From the NCBI GenBank assembly GCA_902464595.1, contig CABQJX010000051.1, forward strand, positions 1 to 18,356: a stretch of DNA of 18,356 bases, read 5' to 3'. Below, piece after piece: positions 7,599 through 15,019 of the stretch; position 1 is the stretch's first letter; every line of letters begins with the position of its first letter. The notes under the pieces are model-generated. The model ran no database searches and was not told the DNA's origin. It worked only from the letters and a program-made list of their open reading frames with translations. A program made the translations under genes and the position numbers. This stretch comes from an uncultured Lachnoclostridium sp. (GTDB taxonomy: Bacteria; Bacillota; Clostridia; Lachnospirales; Lachnospiraceae).

Positions 7599-9216
7599 TA
7601 TGCATCAATTTACGTATGAAAATCAGGGGACAGAAACCTTTTTGTCCTACCATTTGGAGCAGGGGGAAACCCTGGATCATTTTGCAAGGGGCATGCTCCA
7701 GAGCAATGAGATCGGCGGTATTATAAAGCCGGCCTTTACCATGAGGGATACGGATCAGTATTTAAAGTATCCGATCACCTCCAGGCTTCCTTTAAAGGAG
7801 TATATCCAAAGGGATATGGAACGCAAGGATGTCTTAAAGTTCTGCCAGTCCTTTGCGGAGACGGTGGGGGAAATCCAGGAATACATGCTTTCCCAGGAAA
7901 AACTGGTTCTTGATACAGATGTTATCTTTGTGGATGTGGGGGAAAAGAAGGCTGAATTTATTTATCTTCCCATTGATGAATTTCAGAACAGCGTTTCACC
8001 GGAGGAATTTTTGCGCAGCTTCCTTTCCCGTCTTCGTTTCCGGCAGGAAGGGGATCTTTCCTATGTGGCAAAGCTGCTTCATTTTCTGAACCAGCCTGGG
8101 GGAATGGATCTGGATGAGTTAAAGCGGATTCTGATCCGGCTTACAGATGAAAAAGAGGAAACCCAGAAACAGGTATTCGCGCCAATACAGGATCCAGTTC
8201 CGGCCGCCTCCCAGCCGCCCTATCATCAGGATCCAGTTCCGGCAGCGCCCCAGCCGCCCTATTATCAGGATCCGGTTCCGGCAGCGCCTCAGCCGCCTTA
8301 CCATCAGAACCCTGATATTGGTTCCTCTTCCATGCCGGGAATGATACCAGATATGCCTTCTGGGCCTTTTGAGCCGGAAGTTAAGGGAAAGAAGAACAAG
8401 GGAAAAGAGAAAAAGGGAAAAGAGAAAAAGGGGCTTTTTGGCCGCCATGAAAAAAATGAAAAAGGGCTGCCTCCAACGCCGGTAGCTGTTCCAGGCATGG
8501 AAATACCCATGAACAGCGGAGTAAAACCGGAACCAGAGATTATCCTGAAGGTAGATGAAAACGGAGCCTTTTTGCCGGATCAGGGAGTGGAGTCGGAGAA
8601 TCATAAAAAGAAGGGATTATTCCATTTTGGCAAAAAGAAGAAGGAGAAAAAGGCGGCAGATATGCCTCCGGCTCCTGTCTCAGCTCCTGTTTCGGCTCCA
8701 GTTCAGGAGTTTCCGGGAGCTGCCCCTGGGTTCTCTGTGCCTCCGGTTCAAGCACCGGTCCAGGAGGGATACTATAGAGATCCGTCCGTCTCTTACAGCG
8801 GCCGCAGCGACAGCAGCGAGCCAGAGAATAAGACAGTGATCCTGGGAGGAGGAAATGAGTACGGTTCTACTGTAATCCTGGGAAACAGTGACAGCTCCCA
8901 GCAGGGCCAGAGAGCCAGCGTTGCCAGGCTGGTCCGCCGCAGAAACGGACAGTCTGCGTTTATCAATAAAGAGGTGTTCCATATTGGACGGGAAGGAAGC
9001 TTTGCAGATTTTTATATCGGGGATAACCCTGCGATCGGATCAGCCCATGCGGATATTTTTGTGGATGGAACGGAGTACTATATCTGTGACCGAAATTCCC
9101 AGAACCATACGTATGTAAACCGTCAAATGGTTTTGGCCGGACAGAGGATACGTCTGACCAGCGGGGACGTGGTTACCCTTGCGGACGAAGATTTCGATTT
9201 CTTCATCCAATCATAA
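7591..9216 (+). CDS. DUF6382-like plus C-terminal FHA domain protein (phosphothreonine reader)
   Basis: The 541-residue protein has no signal or membrane segment, so it is cytosolic. Residues 1-~185 resemble the DUF6382 domain often found before FHA in clostridia (family name from memory). Residues ~195-240 hold three 13-residue Pro-rich repeats. Residues ~260-390 hold two Lys-rich blocks (KGKKNKGKEKKGKEKK and KKKGLFHFGKKKKEKK) separated by Pro-rich linker. Residues ~443-541 are an FHA domain with the phosphopeptide-binding Gly-Arg of HIGREG, the Ser-x-x-His of GSAHADI and the Asn of VNRQM. Just before the FHA sit two TVILG motifs (Thr415, Thr427), plausible phosphoacceptors. ATG 7591 lies only three bases after AGGAGG and ATG 7600 lies twelve after it, so either may be the start. 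It is the likely reader of the two kinases encoded downstream. Confidence 0.85.
   Translation: MLNMHQFTYENQGTETFLSYHLEQGETLDHFARGMLQSNEIGGIIKPAFTMRDTDQYLKYPITSRLPLKEYIQRDMERKDVLKFCQSFAETVGEIQEYMLSQEKLVLDTDVIFVDVGEKKAEFIYLPIDEFQNSVSPEEFLRSFLSRLRFRQEGDLSYVAKLLHFLNQPGGMDLDELKRILIRLTDEKEETQKQVFAPIQDPVPAASQPPYHQDPVPAAPQPPYYQDPVPAAPQPPYHQNPDIGSSSMPGMIPDMPSGPFEPEVKGKKNKGKEKKGKEKKGLFGRHEKNEKGLPPTPVAVPGMEIPMNSGVKPEPEIILKVDENGAFLPDQGVESENHKKKGLFHFGKKKKEKKAADMPPAPVSAPVSAPVQEFPGAAPGFSVPPVQAPVQEGYYRDPSVSYSGRSDSSEPENKTVILGGGNEYGSTVILGNSDSSQQGQRASVARLVRRRNGQSAFINKEVFHIGREGSFADFYIGDNPAIGSAHADIFVDGTEYYICDRNSQNHTYVNRQMVLAGQRIRLTSGDVVTLADEDFDFFIQS
8188..8304 (+). repeat. Three tandem 39-bp in-frame repeats (13-residue Pro-rich unit)
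   Basis: The units are 8188-8226, 8227-8265 and 8266-8304, each encoding Q-D-P-V-P-A-A-[SP]-Q-P-P-Y-[HY]. A fourth partial unit begins with QNP. The copies differ by only a few bases, mostly at third codon positions, so the array is recent and may vary in number between strains. It is a flexible spacer inside the FHA protein. Confidence 0.93.
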
Positions 9217-9238
9217 AAGAGATTTCAGTGAGGTGCAT

Positions 9239-10006
9239 ATGAAGTATCTGTATTCCTGCCAGACGGACATTGGAGCCACACGCAGTGTCAATCAGGACGC
9301 CCTGGTGATCAAATGCAGGGAGTATTCGGGAAGAAGGATCCTGATGGCTGCGGTCTGCGATGGAGTCGGGGGATTAAAACAGGGGGAGGTTACCAGCAGG
9401 AGAGCCGCAGAGCTTCTTTCCCAGTGGTTTGACTACGAACTTCCACAGCTCATGGCCCAGGGAGATATTCAGGGAGCGCTACGGTTCCGGATCCAATCCT
9501 TTATTACAGACATGAACCAGCGGATCTATTATGAGGACAGGAGCCGGGGCATATCCAGCGGGACGACGTTGAGCCTTCTCCTTATATGGGAGCAGCAATA
9601 TCTTATCTGCCAGGTGGGGGACAGCCGTATTTACTGTATCGACCAGGAGACGCGGCAGCTTACAAGGGATCAGTCCCTGATCCAGAGGGAGATTGAGAAC
9701 GGAAGGCTTACCAAAAGCCAGGCGGTTTCCGATCCCAGAAGGAATGTGATCCTGCAGTGCATAGGGGCCAGGGAAGAACTGCAGCCTGATTTTTATGAGG
9801 GACATATCAGCAGGGAATCCGTATTTATCCTCTGCACCGACGGGTTCTGGCATTATATGGCGGATGGGGAATGGATAGAGAATTTTTCCCCGGCTGCTGT
9901 AAAGCATGAACAGCAGCTTTATCAAAGCCTGACCCGGCTGATCCGCTGTATGATCGGACGGGGCGAAATGGATAATATTACAGCGGTTGCGGTAAAAGTA
10001 TACTAA
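9239..10006 (+). CDS. PP2C-family Ser/Thr phosphatase 1
   Basis: The start is ATG 9239, 22 bases after the FHA gene stop, behind AGTGAGG. An in-frame ATG 60 bases upstream lies inside the FHA gene and has no ribosome site. The 255-residue product is one complete PPM/PP2C domain: RSVNQD (Asp20), CDGVGG (metal-binding Asp41-Gly42), SSGTTLS, VGDSRIY, TRDQSL, CTDGFW (Asp201) and DNITAV (Asp245). All metal-ligand aspartates are present, so it should be an active Mn/Mg-dependent phosphatase. No membrane segment is seen, so it is cytosolic. It should remove phosphate from substrates of the two downstream kinases, possibly including the FHA protein. Confidence 0.93.
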   Translation: MKYLYSCQTDIGATRSVNQDALVIKCREYSGRRILMAAVCDGVGGLKQGEVTSRRAAELLSQWFDYELPQLMAQGDIQGALRFRIQSFITDMNQRIYYEDRSRGISSGTTLSLLLIWEQQYLICQVGDSRIYCIDQETRQLTRDQSLIQREIENGRLTKSQAVSDPRRNVILQCIGAREELQPDFYEGHISRESVFILCTDGFWHYMADGEWIENFSPAAVKHEQQLYQSLTRLIRCMIGRGEMDNITAVAVKVY

Positions 10007-10081
10007 AGGCAGGGGACAAAAGGAAAGGCATCAAAGGAAAAGGATCAAGGGAAAAGCCGGGCAGCAAAGGAGATGGGACAG

Positions 10082-10834
10082 ATGGAATATTCGATTTTGA
10101 CTCGCAGGGGCGGCAGGGATTTAAATGAGGACGCCGCCCTGGTAAGGACGGATGAAAAGGGATTTTGCTGTCTTTTGGCAGACGGCCTGGGAGGACATTC
10201 CAGCGGAGAAGTGGCCTCCCGTCTGGCCACAGAAACAGGAGCTTCCCTGTTTGAAAAAAGAGAGCCGGAAAAAACAGGGGATTTTCTGGAACGCTGCTTT
10301 ACAGAGGGCCAGAAAGCTATTTTAAGAGAACAATCCCTCCGGCATAATGATATGAAGACCACTCTTACTGCATTGGCAGGTACTGGTTCGACACTGCAGT
10401 GGGGGCATATCGGGGATTCCCGACTCTATTATTTTAAAAATGGCAGAATGTCCGTGCGGACACTGGATCACAGCGTTCCCCAGATGCTGGTATCCTGTGG
10501 GGAGATTAAAGAGAAGGAGATCCGGGGACATGAAGACAGGAGCCGTCTTCTGCGGGTCATGGGAGGCGAGGACAGAGCCTTTCGCTATGAACTTTCAAAT
10601 CCGATCCGGCAGGAGGAGGGAACTGCATTTCTGATCTGTACCGATGGATTTTGGGAGTGGGTCGAAGAAAAGGAAATGGAGCGCACATTGACCCGTTCTT
10701 CATCGCCTGAGGAATGGCTGGGCCAGATGGAGGAGATACTGCTGAAAAGAGGAAAAGGACAGGATATGGATAACTATACGGCAGTGGGGATTTTCTTTGG
10801 CAGACAAAAGAAAGGGTTTTTAGGATTATTTTAA
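10082..10834 (+). CDS. PP2C-family Ser/Thr phosphatase 2 (divergent paralogue)
   Basis: ATG 10082 is preferred because AAAGGAG lies nine bases upstream; ATG 10073 abuts that site directly. The 250-residue protein is a full PP2C domain: RDLNEDAA, LADGLGGHSSGE (Asp34), a KTTLTAL strand replacing the usual SGTT, IGDSRLY, TLDHSVPQML, RVMGGED, CTDGFW (Asp188) and DNYTAV (Asp230). It shares architecture with the preceding phosphatase but little linear identity, so the pair is an old duplication or a separate recruitment. The end (GRQKKGFLGLF) is a short basic-hydrophobic tail that could touch the membrane or a partner. A purine-rich 75-base gap without hairpin separates it from phosphatase 1. It may serve the second kinase, giving one phosphatase per kinase. 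Confidence 0.92.
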   Translation: MEYSILTRRGGRDLNEDAALVRTDEKGFCCLLADGLGGHSSGEVASRLATETGASLFEKREPEKTGDFLERCFTEGQKAILREQSLRHNDMKTTLTALAGTGSTLQWGHIGDSRLYYFKNGRMSVRTLDHSVPQMLVSCGEIKEKEIRGHEDRSRLLRVMGGEDRAFRYELSNPIRQEEGTAFLICTDGFWEWVEEKEMERTLTRSSSPEEWLGQMEEILLKRGKGQDMDNYTAVGIFFGRQKKGFLGLF

Positions 10835-10855
10835 GGGAGACGGAAAAAAACAGAT

Positions 10856-12805
10856 ATGAAATTACGTTGCCTGAACTGCATGAAAGAGTATGAAGAAGGG
10901 AATGTTTGCCCTTTTTGTGGATTTGAGGAGGGAACGCCGCCGAAAGAGATCTATCACCTCTATCCGGGAGTGGTCTTAGCAGACCGTTATATCATAGGAA
11001 CGGTTGTGGCAAGCGGAGGATTTGGCGTCCTTTACAGAGCATGGGATCAGAAATTAGAGATCATGGTGGCGGTAAAGGAATATTTCCCTTCCAGCTATGT
11101 AAACAGGAATCCCGGGGAAAAAGAAATTTTTGTTTATACCAGCAAGCAGCAGGGCCAGTTCCAGGCTGGCCTGGAGGGGTTCCTGGAGGAAGCGAAAAGC
11201 ACTGCCAAATTCAGCAGCTGTCCCAATATTGTCAATGTGTATGACTATTTTAAGGAAAATGGAACCGCTTATATGGTTATGGAGTATATGGAGGGGATTA
11301 CCCTAAAAGAATATACAAAGAACCAGGGCGGAAGGCTTCCGTGGGATGCCGCCGTCCACATTGTCAGCCGGATCAGCACAGACCTTGAGACTGTCCACCG
11401 GGAAGGGATCCTTCACAGGGATATTAAACCGGAAAATATTATGATCTGCACCAGTGGAGCGGTGAAGCTCTTTGATTTCGGGGCGGCCAGGTTTTCCGAT
11501 GAGGAGAATGACAGGACAAGAGAAGTGATCCTGACCATAGGATTCGCCCCTCCGGAGCAGTACCGCAAAAAGAGTCGGCAGGGGCCATGGACTGACGTAT
11601 ATGCACTGGGAGCTACTTTGTACTGGCTGATCACAGGAAAGACGCCGGAGGAGGCAGAGGACAGGAAGCAGTCTACAGAACAGAAAAAAAGGGACAGTCT
11701 TCAGGCTCCAAAGGAATTGGTTCCCGAAATCCCGGATTATCTCAATACAGCAATCCTTCGGGCCATGGCCATACAGCCTCAGCTGCGTTTTCAGACCGCA
11801 GGACAGTTTCAGGATGCGATTTTACATAAAAAGGAATATCTGGAGCTGGAGCGGGAGCTGAAACGGCGTCTGCGCCTGCGAAAGATGGGCATTGGAGGAT
11901 TGGTTTTTCTGCTGGCGGCATCAGGGATCGGCTGTCTCTCCTACTATAAAAAGAATCAGGATCTGGCGTCCTTAAACGGGGCGTATATCACCCTTTGGGC
12001 GGCTGCTGAGCCGGGAGAAGAGGAGAACAAAAAAAGCTGCCTGGAGCAGATGCTGGAGGAATTTCAGGCAGACTATCCCCTGGCACAGGTTCAGGTCACG
12101 GTCTGGCCGAAAGAACAATATGACACGGAGCTTCAAAAGGCAGAGGAGATGGGAACAGGACCGGCTCTCTATGAAATCCCGGAAGATGAGAGTATGGATT
12201 TGAAAAAAGATGAAGGTGGGAACCGGGAGGATCTGCGGCCCGTTTTGGAGCTCTTAGAGCCACAGGATTATTATGGTTTAGATGAGGCATTTTTGCAGAC
12301 AGGGCCAGTATTTGTCCTTCCCTTAGGCATTCGTGCCGGAGCAGCTTATACCAATACATTGGTGGAGGCATATCCGGAGCAGAACAGCAGGGAAGCATAT
12401 TTTGAAGAAGCTTCTGGCTTTTTTGTGGGAGATACAGGCGATTATCCTGCGGTGCAGGAAGCGTTTCCGGGAATTTATTCTGTGGAGGAGATGGATGCCA
12501 CACCGGCTGCCTGGGATGAGATATGGGCTGTGGACAGCAGGCAGGAGGAGCTGGATAAGGAAGGAGCAAGGAAGGTTCTTTACTATTTTCTCAGTGAAGC
12601 AGCCCAGGATATTATGCATGTGCAGAATGCACAGAGCCTACCAGTGAATAAAAAGGAGCTGGAGGCATATTTGGAGCTGAATACAGAGTTAAGCTTTTTG
12701 GAATCTGTTTTCCACCAGGGACAGGCTCAATGGATGGAAAACGGGGAGACATTCCAGGCAGCTTTGGATGAAGGGTATAAGATCATGACAGAGCGAGGAA
12801 GGTGA
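10856..12805 (+). CDS. Zn-ribbon Ser/Thr kinase with solute-binding-protein-like extracellular domain
   Basis: The 649-residue protein has four parts. Residues 5-21 are a CxxC...CxxC zinc ribbon (CLNC, CPFC). Residues ~44-325 are a Hanks-type kinase: ASGGFG glycine loop, VAVK Lys74, a Glu in FLEEAK, HRDIKPEN (Asp189, Lys191), DFG Asp207, FAPPEQY and WTDVYALG, all intact. Residues ~344-363 are one membrane helix. Residues ~374-649 are an outside domain resembling a family-1 ABC solute-binding protein: an opening ITLWAAA strand, LEQMLEEFQADYPLAQVQVTVW, YDTELQKAEEMGTGPALYEI, and near the end AQDIMHVQNAQSLPVNKKEL. The domain is shorter than usual (about 275 against ~400 residues). The activation loop carries an acidic SDEENDR stretch. 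The ribosome site is weak (AGGGAG 16 bases upstream). Kinase function is sure; the binding-protein similarity is by eye. Confidence 0.9.
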   Translation: MKLRCLNCMKEYEEGNVCPFCGFEEGTPPKEIYHLYPGVVLADRYIIGTVVASGGFGVLYRAWDQKLEIMVAVKEYFPSSYVNRNPGEKEIFVYTSKQQGQFQAGLEGFLEEAKSTAKFSSCPNIVNVYDYFKENGTAYMVMEYMEGITLKEYTKNQGGRLPWDAAVHIVSRISTDLETVHREGILHRDIKPENIMICTSGAVKLFDFGAARFSDEENDRTREVILTIGFAPPEQYRKKSRQGPWTDVYALGATLYWLITGKTPEEAEDRKQSTEQKKRDSLQAPKELVPEIPDYLNTAILRAMAIQPQLRFQTAGQFQDAILHKKEYLELERELKRRLRLRKMGIGGLVFLLAASGIGCLSYYKKNQDLASLNGAYITLWAAAEPGEEENKKSCLEQMLEEFQADYPLAQVQVTVWPKEQYDTELQKAEEMGTGPALYEIPEDESMDLKKDEGGNREDLRPVLELLEPQDYYGLDEAFLQTGPVFVLPLGIRAGAAYTNTLVEAYPEQNSREAYFEEASGFFVGDTGDYPAVQEAFPGIYSVEEMDATPAAWDEIWAVDSRQEELDKEGARKVLYYFLSEAAQDIMHVQNAQSLPVNKKELEAYLELNTELSFLESVFHQGQAQWMENGETFQAALDEGYKIMTERGR

Positions 12806-12810
12806 TAACA

Positions 12811-14961
12811 ATGGTGAAGCGATGTATGGGCTGCATGGAGGAGATGGGCAGTGAAGCTGCATTTTGCTCCCAGTGTGGTTATGCAGAGGGAACGCCTGCT
12901 GCGGAAGCCTGCCACTTAAAGCCGGGAACCCTTTTAAAGGAACGTTACCTGATCGGAAGGGTTTTGGGTTTTGGAGGTTTTGGCGTCACCTATATAGGAT
13001 ATGACCAGCTGTTGGAAAAGAAGCTGGCAGTCAAAGAGTATTTTCCGGGAGAATTTTCCACAAGAGCTCCTATGCAGACAGAAATGACGGTTTTTTCAGG
13101 GGTAAAAGAGGAACAGTTTTTAAGCGGAAAGGAAAAGTTTATTGATGAGGCCAGACGGCTGGCAAAGCTGCAGAATGTGCCGGAGATCGTCCAGGTATAC
13201 GATTGTTTTGAAGAAAATCACACAGCCTACATAGTGATGGAATATTTGGAGGGGGAAACCCTGAAAAAGAAGCTGGAGCGGGAAGGAAAAATGACGGTGG
13301 AGCAGGCTGTCCCCATTATTCTGACCGTGCTTCGGGCGCTGAAAGCAGTACATGCCATTGGAATCCTGCACAGAGACATAGCGCCGGACAATATTTTTAT
13401 CACTTCCCAGGGGGAAGTAAAGCTTCTCGATTTTGGAGCGGCGCGGTTTGCCACAACCACCCGTACCCGAAGCATTACAACTCTGTTTAAACCGGGATTT
13501 TCGCCGGAGGAGCAATATAGGAGCCATGGGGATCAGGGGCCTTGGACGGACGTCTACGCCCTTGCAGCTACCTTTTACAACATGATCACTGGGATTGTGC
13601 CGGAAGAAGCGCTGGAACGGGCGGTTCAGGATCATTTAAAGCCTCCCTCTAAATTGGGAGTAACCATCGGACCCAATACAGAAGCGGCTTTGTTAAATGC
13701 CTTGAATGTGAAGGCAGAGGAAAGGACCCGGTCCGCAGAGGAGTTTGAAAGCCAGCTTTTTGCCAATGTAGTGAAGCGGGTGGTAGTCAAGCAGAAAAAG
13801 GCGGATGTGGGCCAATGGCCGGTGTGGGTAAAGGCACTTCTGGGCGTAGGAACCACGGCGGTGGCTGTCTTTGTAATCCTTATGGCAACGGGAGTCATTC
13901 GTTTTGAGGAGGCCCAATGGGGGGCCAGCGATGTTCCCCAGGGAAAAACCAGAGTTCCCAATTTTGTAAATGAGAAAATGGAAACCGCTCTTGCCAGAGG
14001 CTCAGAAGCAAATCTTACGGTTCAGGTTTACGATAAGCAGTATAGCAGCCAGATCCCTGAGAACCGGGTGCTGTCCCAAACAGTAAAAAGCGGGACTCTT
14101 TTGGAAGAGATGGAGCAGGTGGGCATTGTCATAAGCGCCGGTATTGAGAAAACCTATGTTCCCAATGTGATCGGAGTGGAAGAAGAGGAAGCGGTAACGA
14201 TGTTAAAGGACGCAGGGCTTGTGGTATCTTCCAAAGAGGAGGAATACCGGGCCGCCCCCGGAACCATCGGCTGGCAGAGTGTACAGGAGGGAACGGAGAC
14301 CGACACCGGAACCGAGGTTCAGATCATCATTTCCAAGGGAATTTCAGGTGGTGATCCTTCTGTGGAAGAAAGGGTGGATGATCTTACAGGACAGGCTTAT
14401 GAGCAGGCGGCCGATCAGATGGCTGAAAAGTATCTGTATCTGGTTCGGAGAAGCTCTGAGTACAGCGATGCAGTACCGGAGGGGGCTATTATTCGTCAAA
14501 CGCCTCAGGCAGGCAGTTCACTGAGCCAAAATTCTAATATCGAGGTGGTAGTCAGCCTTGGAAAAGAGCGGGTACATGTTCCCGACGTACAGTATAAGAC
14601 CCAGGAGGAAGCTGTGCAGCTTCTGGCAGACAGCGGGCTTACAGCTGAGATACAAAGCGAGGCAGATCCTACCGTAGCCAGGGGAAGCATTATACGTCAG
14701 GAGACAGAGGCTGGAAGCCAGGTTGAAAAGGGCAGCGCTGTTGTGATCTATGTGAGCACAGGAGCGCCTCCTGAAAGGAATCAGCAGAGAACTGCGCCGC
14801 AGCAGACCGCAGCAGCGCCTCCACCAGTCACCCAGGCCCCGCCGCAGACTGAGGCAGCGCCTCCGCCAGCTACCCAGGCCCCGCCGCCCACGACCCAGGC
14901 TCCGCCTGTGACACGGCCGGCCAATAATATGGATGAATGGCTGGATCCCTTGAGAGATTAG
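12811..14961 (+). CDS. Zn-ribbon Ser/Thr kinase with four PASTA repeats and Pro-rich tail (PrkC/PknB-like)
   Basis: ATG 12811 is chosen (GAGGAAGG eight bases upstream). GTG 12802, overlapping the previous stop as GTGA, is the alternative. The 716-residue protein has a zinc ribbon (Cys5/8 and Cys19/22) and a kinase domain at ~46-320: GFGGFG, Lys75, HRD Asp189, DFG Asp207, SPEEQY and WTDVYALA. Catalytic-loop Lys is replaced by Ala191 (HRDIAPDN). The activation loop is Thr-rich (residues 215-224). One membrane helix lies at ~341-361. Four PASTA repeats follow (~379-445, 446-511, 520-586, 587-651), each closing with a VQIIISKG-type strand. A Pro/Gln/Thr/Ala-rich tail completes it. PASTA repeats of PrkC/PknB/Stk1 bind muropeptides or lipid II, so this should sense cell-wall state. 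It is a paralogue of the preceding kinase with a swapped sensor. Confidence 0.95.
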   Translation: MVKRCMGCMEEMGSEAAFCSQCGYAEGTPAAEACHLKPGTLLKERYLIGRVLGFGGFGVTYIGYDQLLEKKLAVKEYFPGEFSTRAPMQTEMTVFSGVKEEQFLSGKEKFIDEARRLAKLQNVPEIVQVYDCFEENHTAYIVMEYLEGETLKKKLEREGKMTVEQAVPIILTVLRALKAVHAIGILHRDIAPDNIFITSQGEVKLLDFGAARFATTTRTRSITTLFKPGFSPEEQYRSHGDQGPWTDVYALAATFYNMITGIVPEEALERAVQDHLKPPSKLGVTIGPNTEAALLNALNVKAEERTRSAEEFESQLFANVVKRVVVKQKKADVGQWPVWVKALLGVGTTAVAVFVILMATGVIRFEEAQWGASDVPQGKTRVPNFVNEKMETALARGSEANLTVQVYDKQYSSQIPENRVLSQTVKSGTLLEEMEQVGIVISAGIEKTYVPNVIGVEEEEAVTMLKDAGLVVSSKEEEYRAAPGTIGWQSVQEGTETDTGTEVQIIISKGISGGDPSVEERVDDLTGQAYEQAADQMAEKYLYLVRRSSEYSDAVPEGAIIRQTPQAGSSLSQNSNIEVVVSLGKERVHVPDVQYKTQEEAVQLLADSGLTAEIQSEADPTVARGSIIRQETEAGSQVEKGSAVVIYVSTGAPPERNQQRTAPQQTAAAPPPVTQAPPQTEAAPPPATQAPPPTTQAPPVTRPANNMDEWLDPLRD
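14812..14895 (+). repeat. Two tandem 42-bp in-frame repeats in the Pro-rich tail of the PASTA kinase
   Basis: Unit 14812-14853 encodes AAPPPVTQAPPQTE and unit 14854-14895 encodes AAPPPATQAPPPTT. A partial third unit (QAPPVT) follows. The copies share nearly all bases in the first two thirds. The tail lies outside the cell after the last PASTA domain and could cross or bind the wall. Copy number may vary between strains. Confidence 0.85.
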
Positions 14962-15019
14962 AGGACAAAAAAGCAGAACAGAAACGAATATAACCAAACA
15001 AATGAAGGAGGAAACAGAC

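Noticed and set aside
8188..8304. Regular repeats that could suggest a CRISPR array or VNTR locus
   Set aside because: The repeats are contiguous with no spacers and are exactly in frame within a protein linker; they are coding tandem repeats.
8119..8604. A - strand frame of about 160 codons opposite the FHA protein linker
   Set aside because: Its Arg/Leu/Phe-rich translation reflects the complement of Pro- and Lys-rich repeats; no start signal or family resemblance.
10007..10081. Purine-rich gap between the two PP2C genes as a possible regulatory RNA
   Set aside because: It is a run of AAGG-like words with no stable inverted repeat or promoter; it looks like plain intergenic DNA with a ribosome site at its end.
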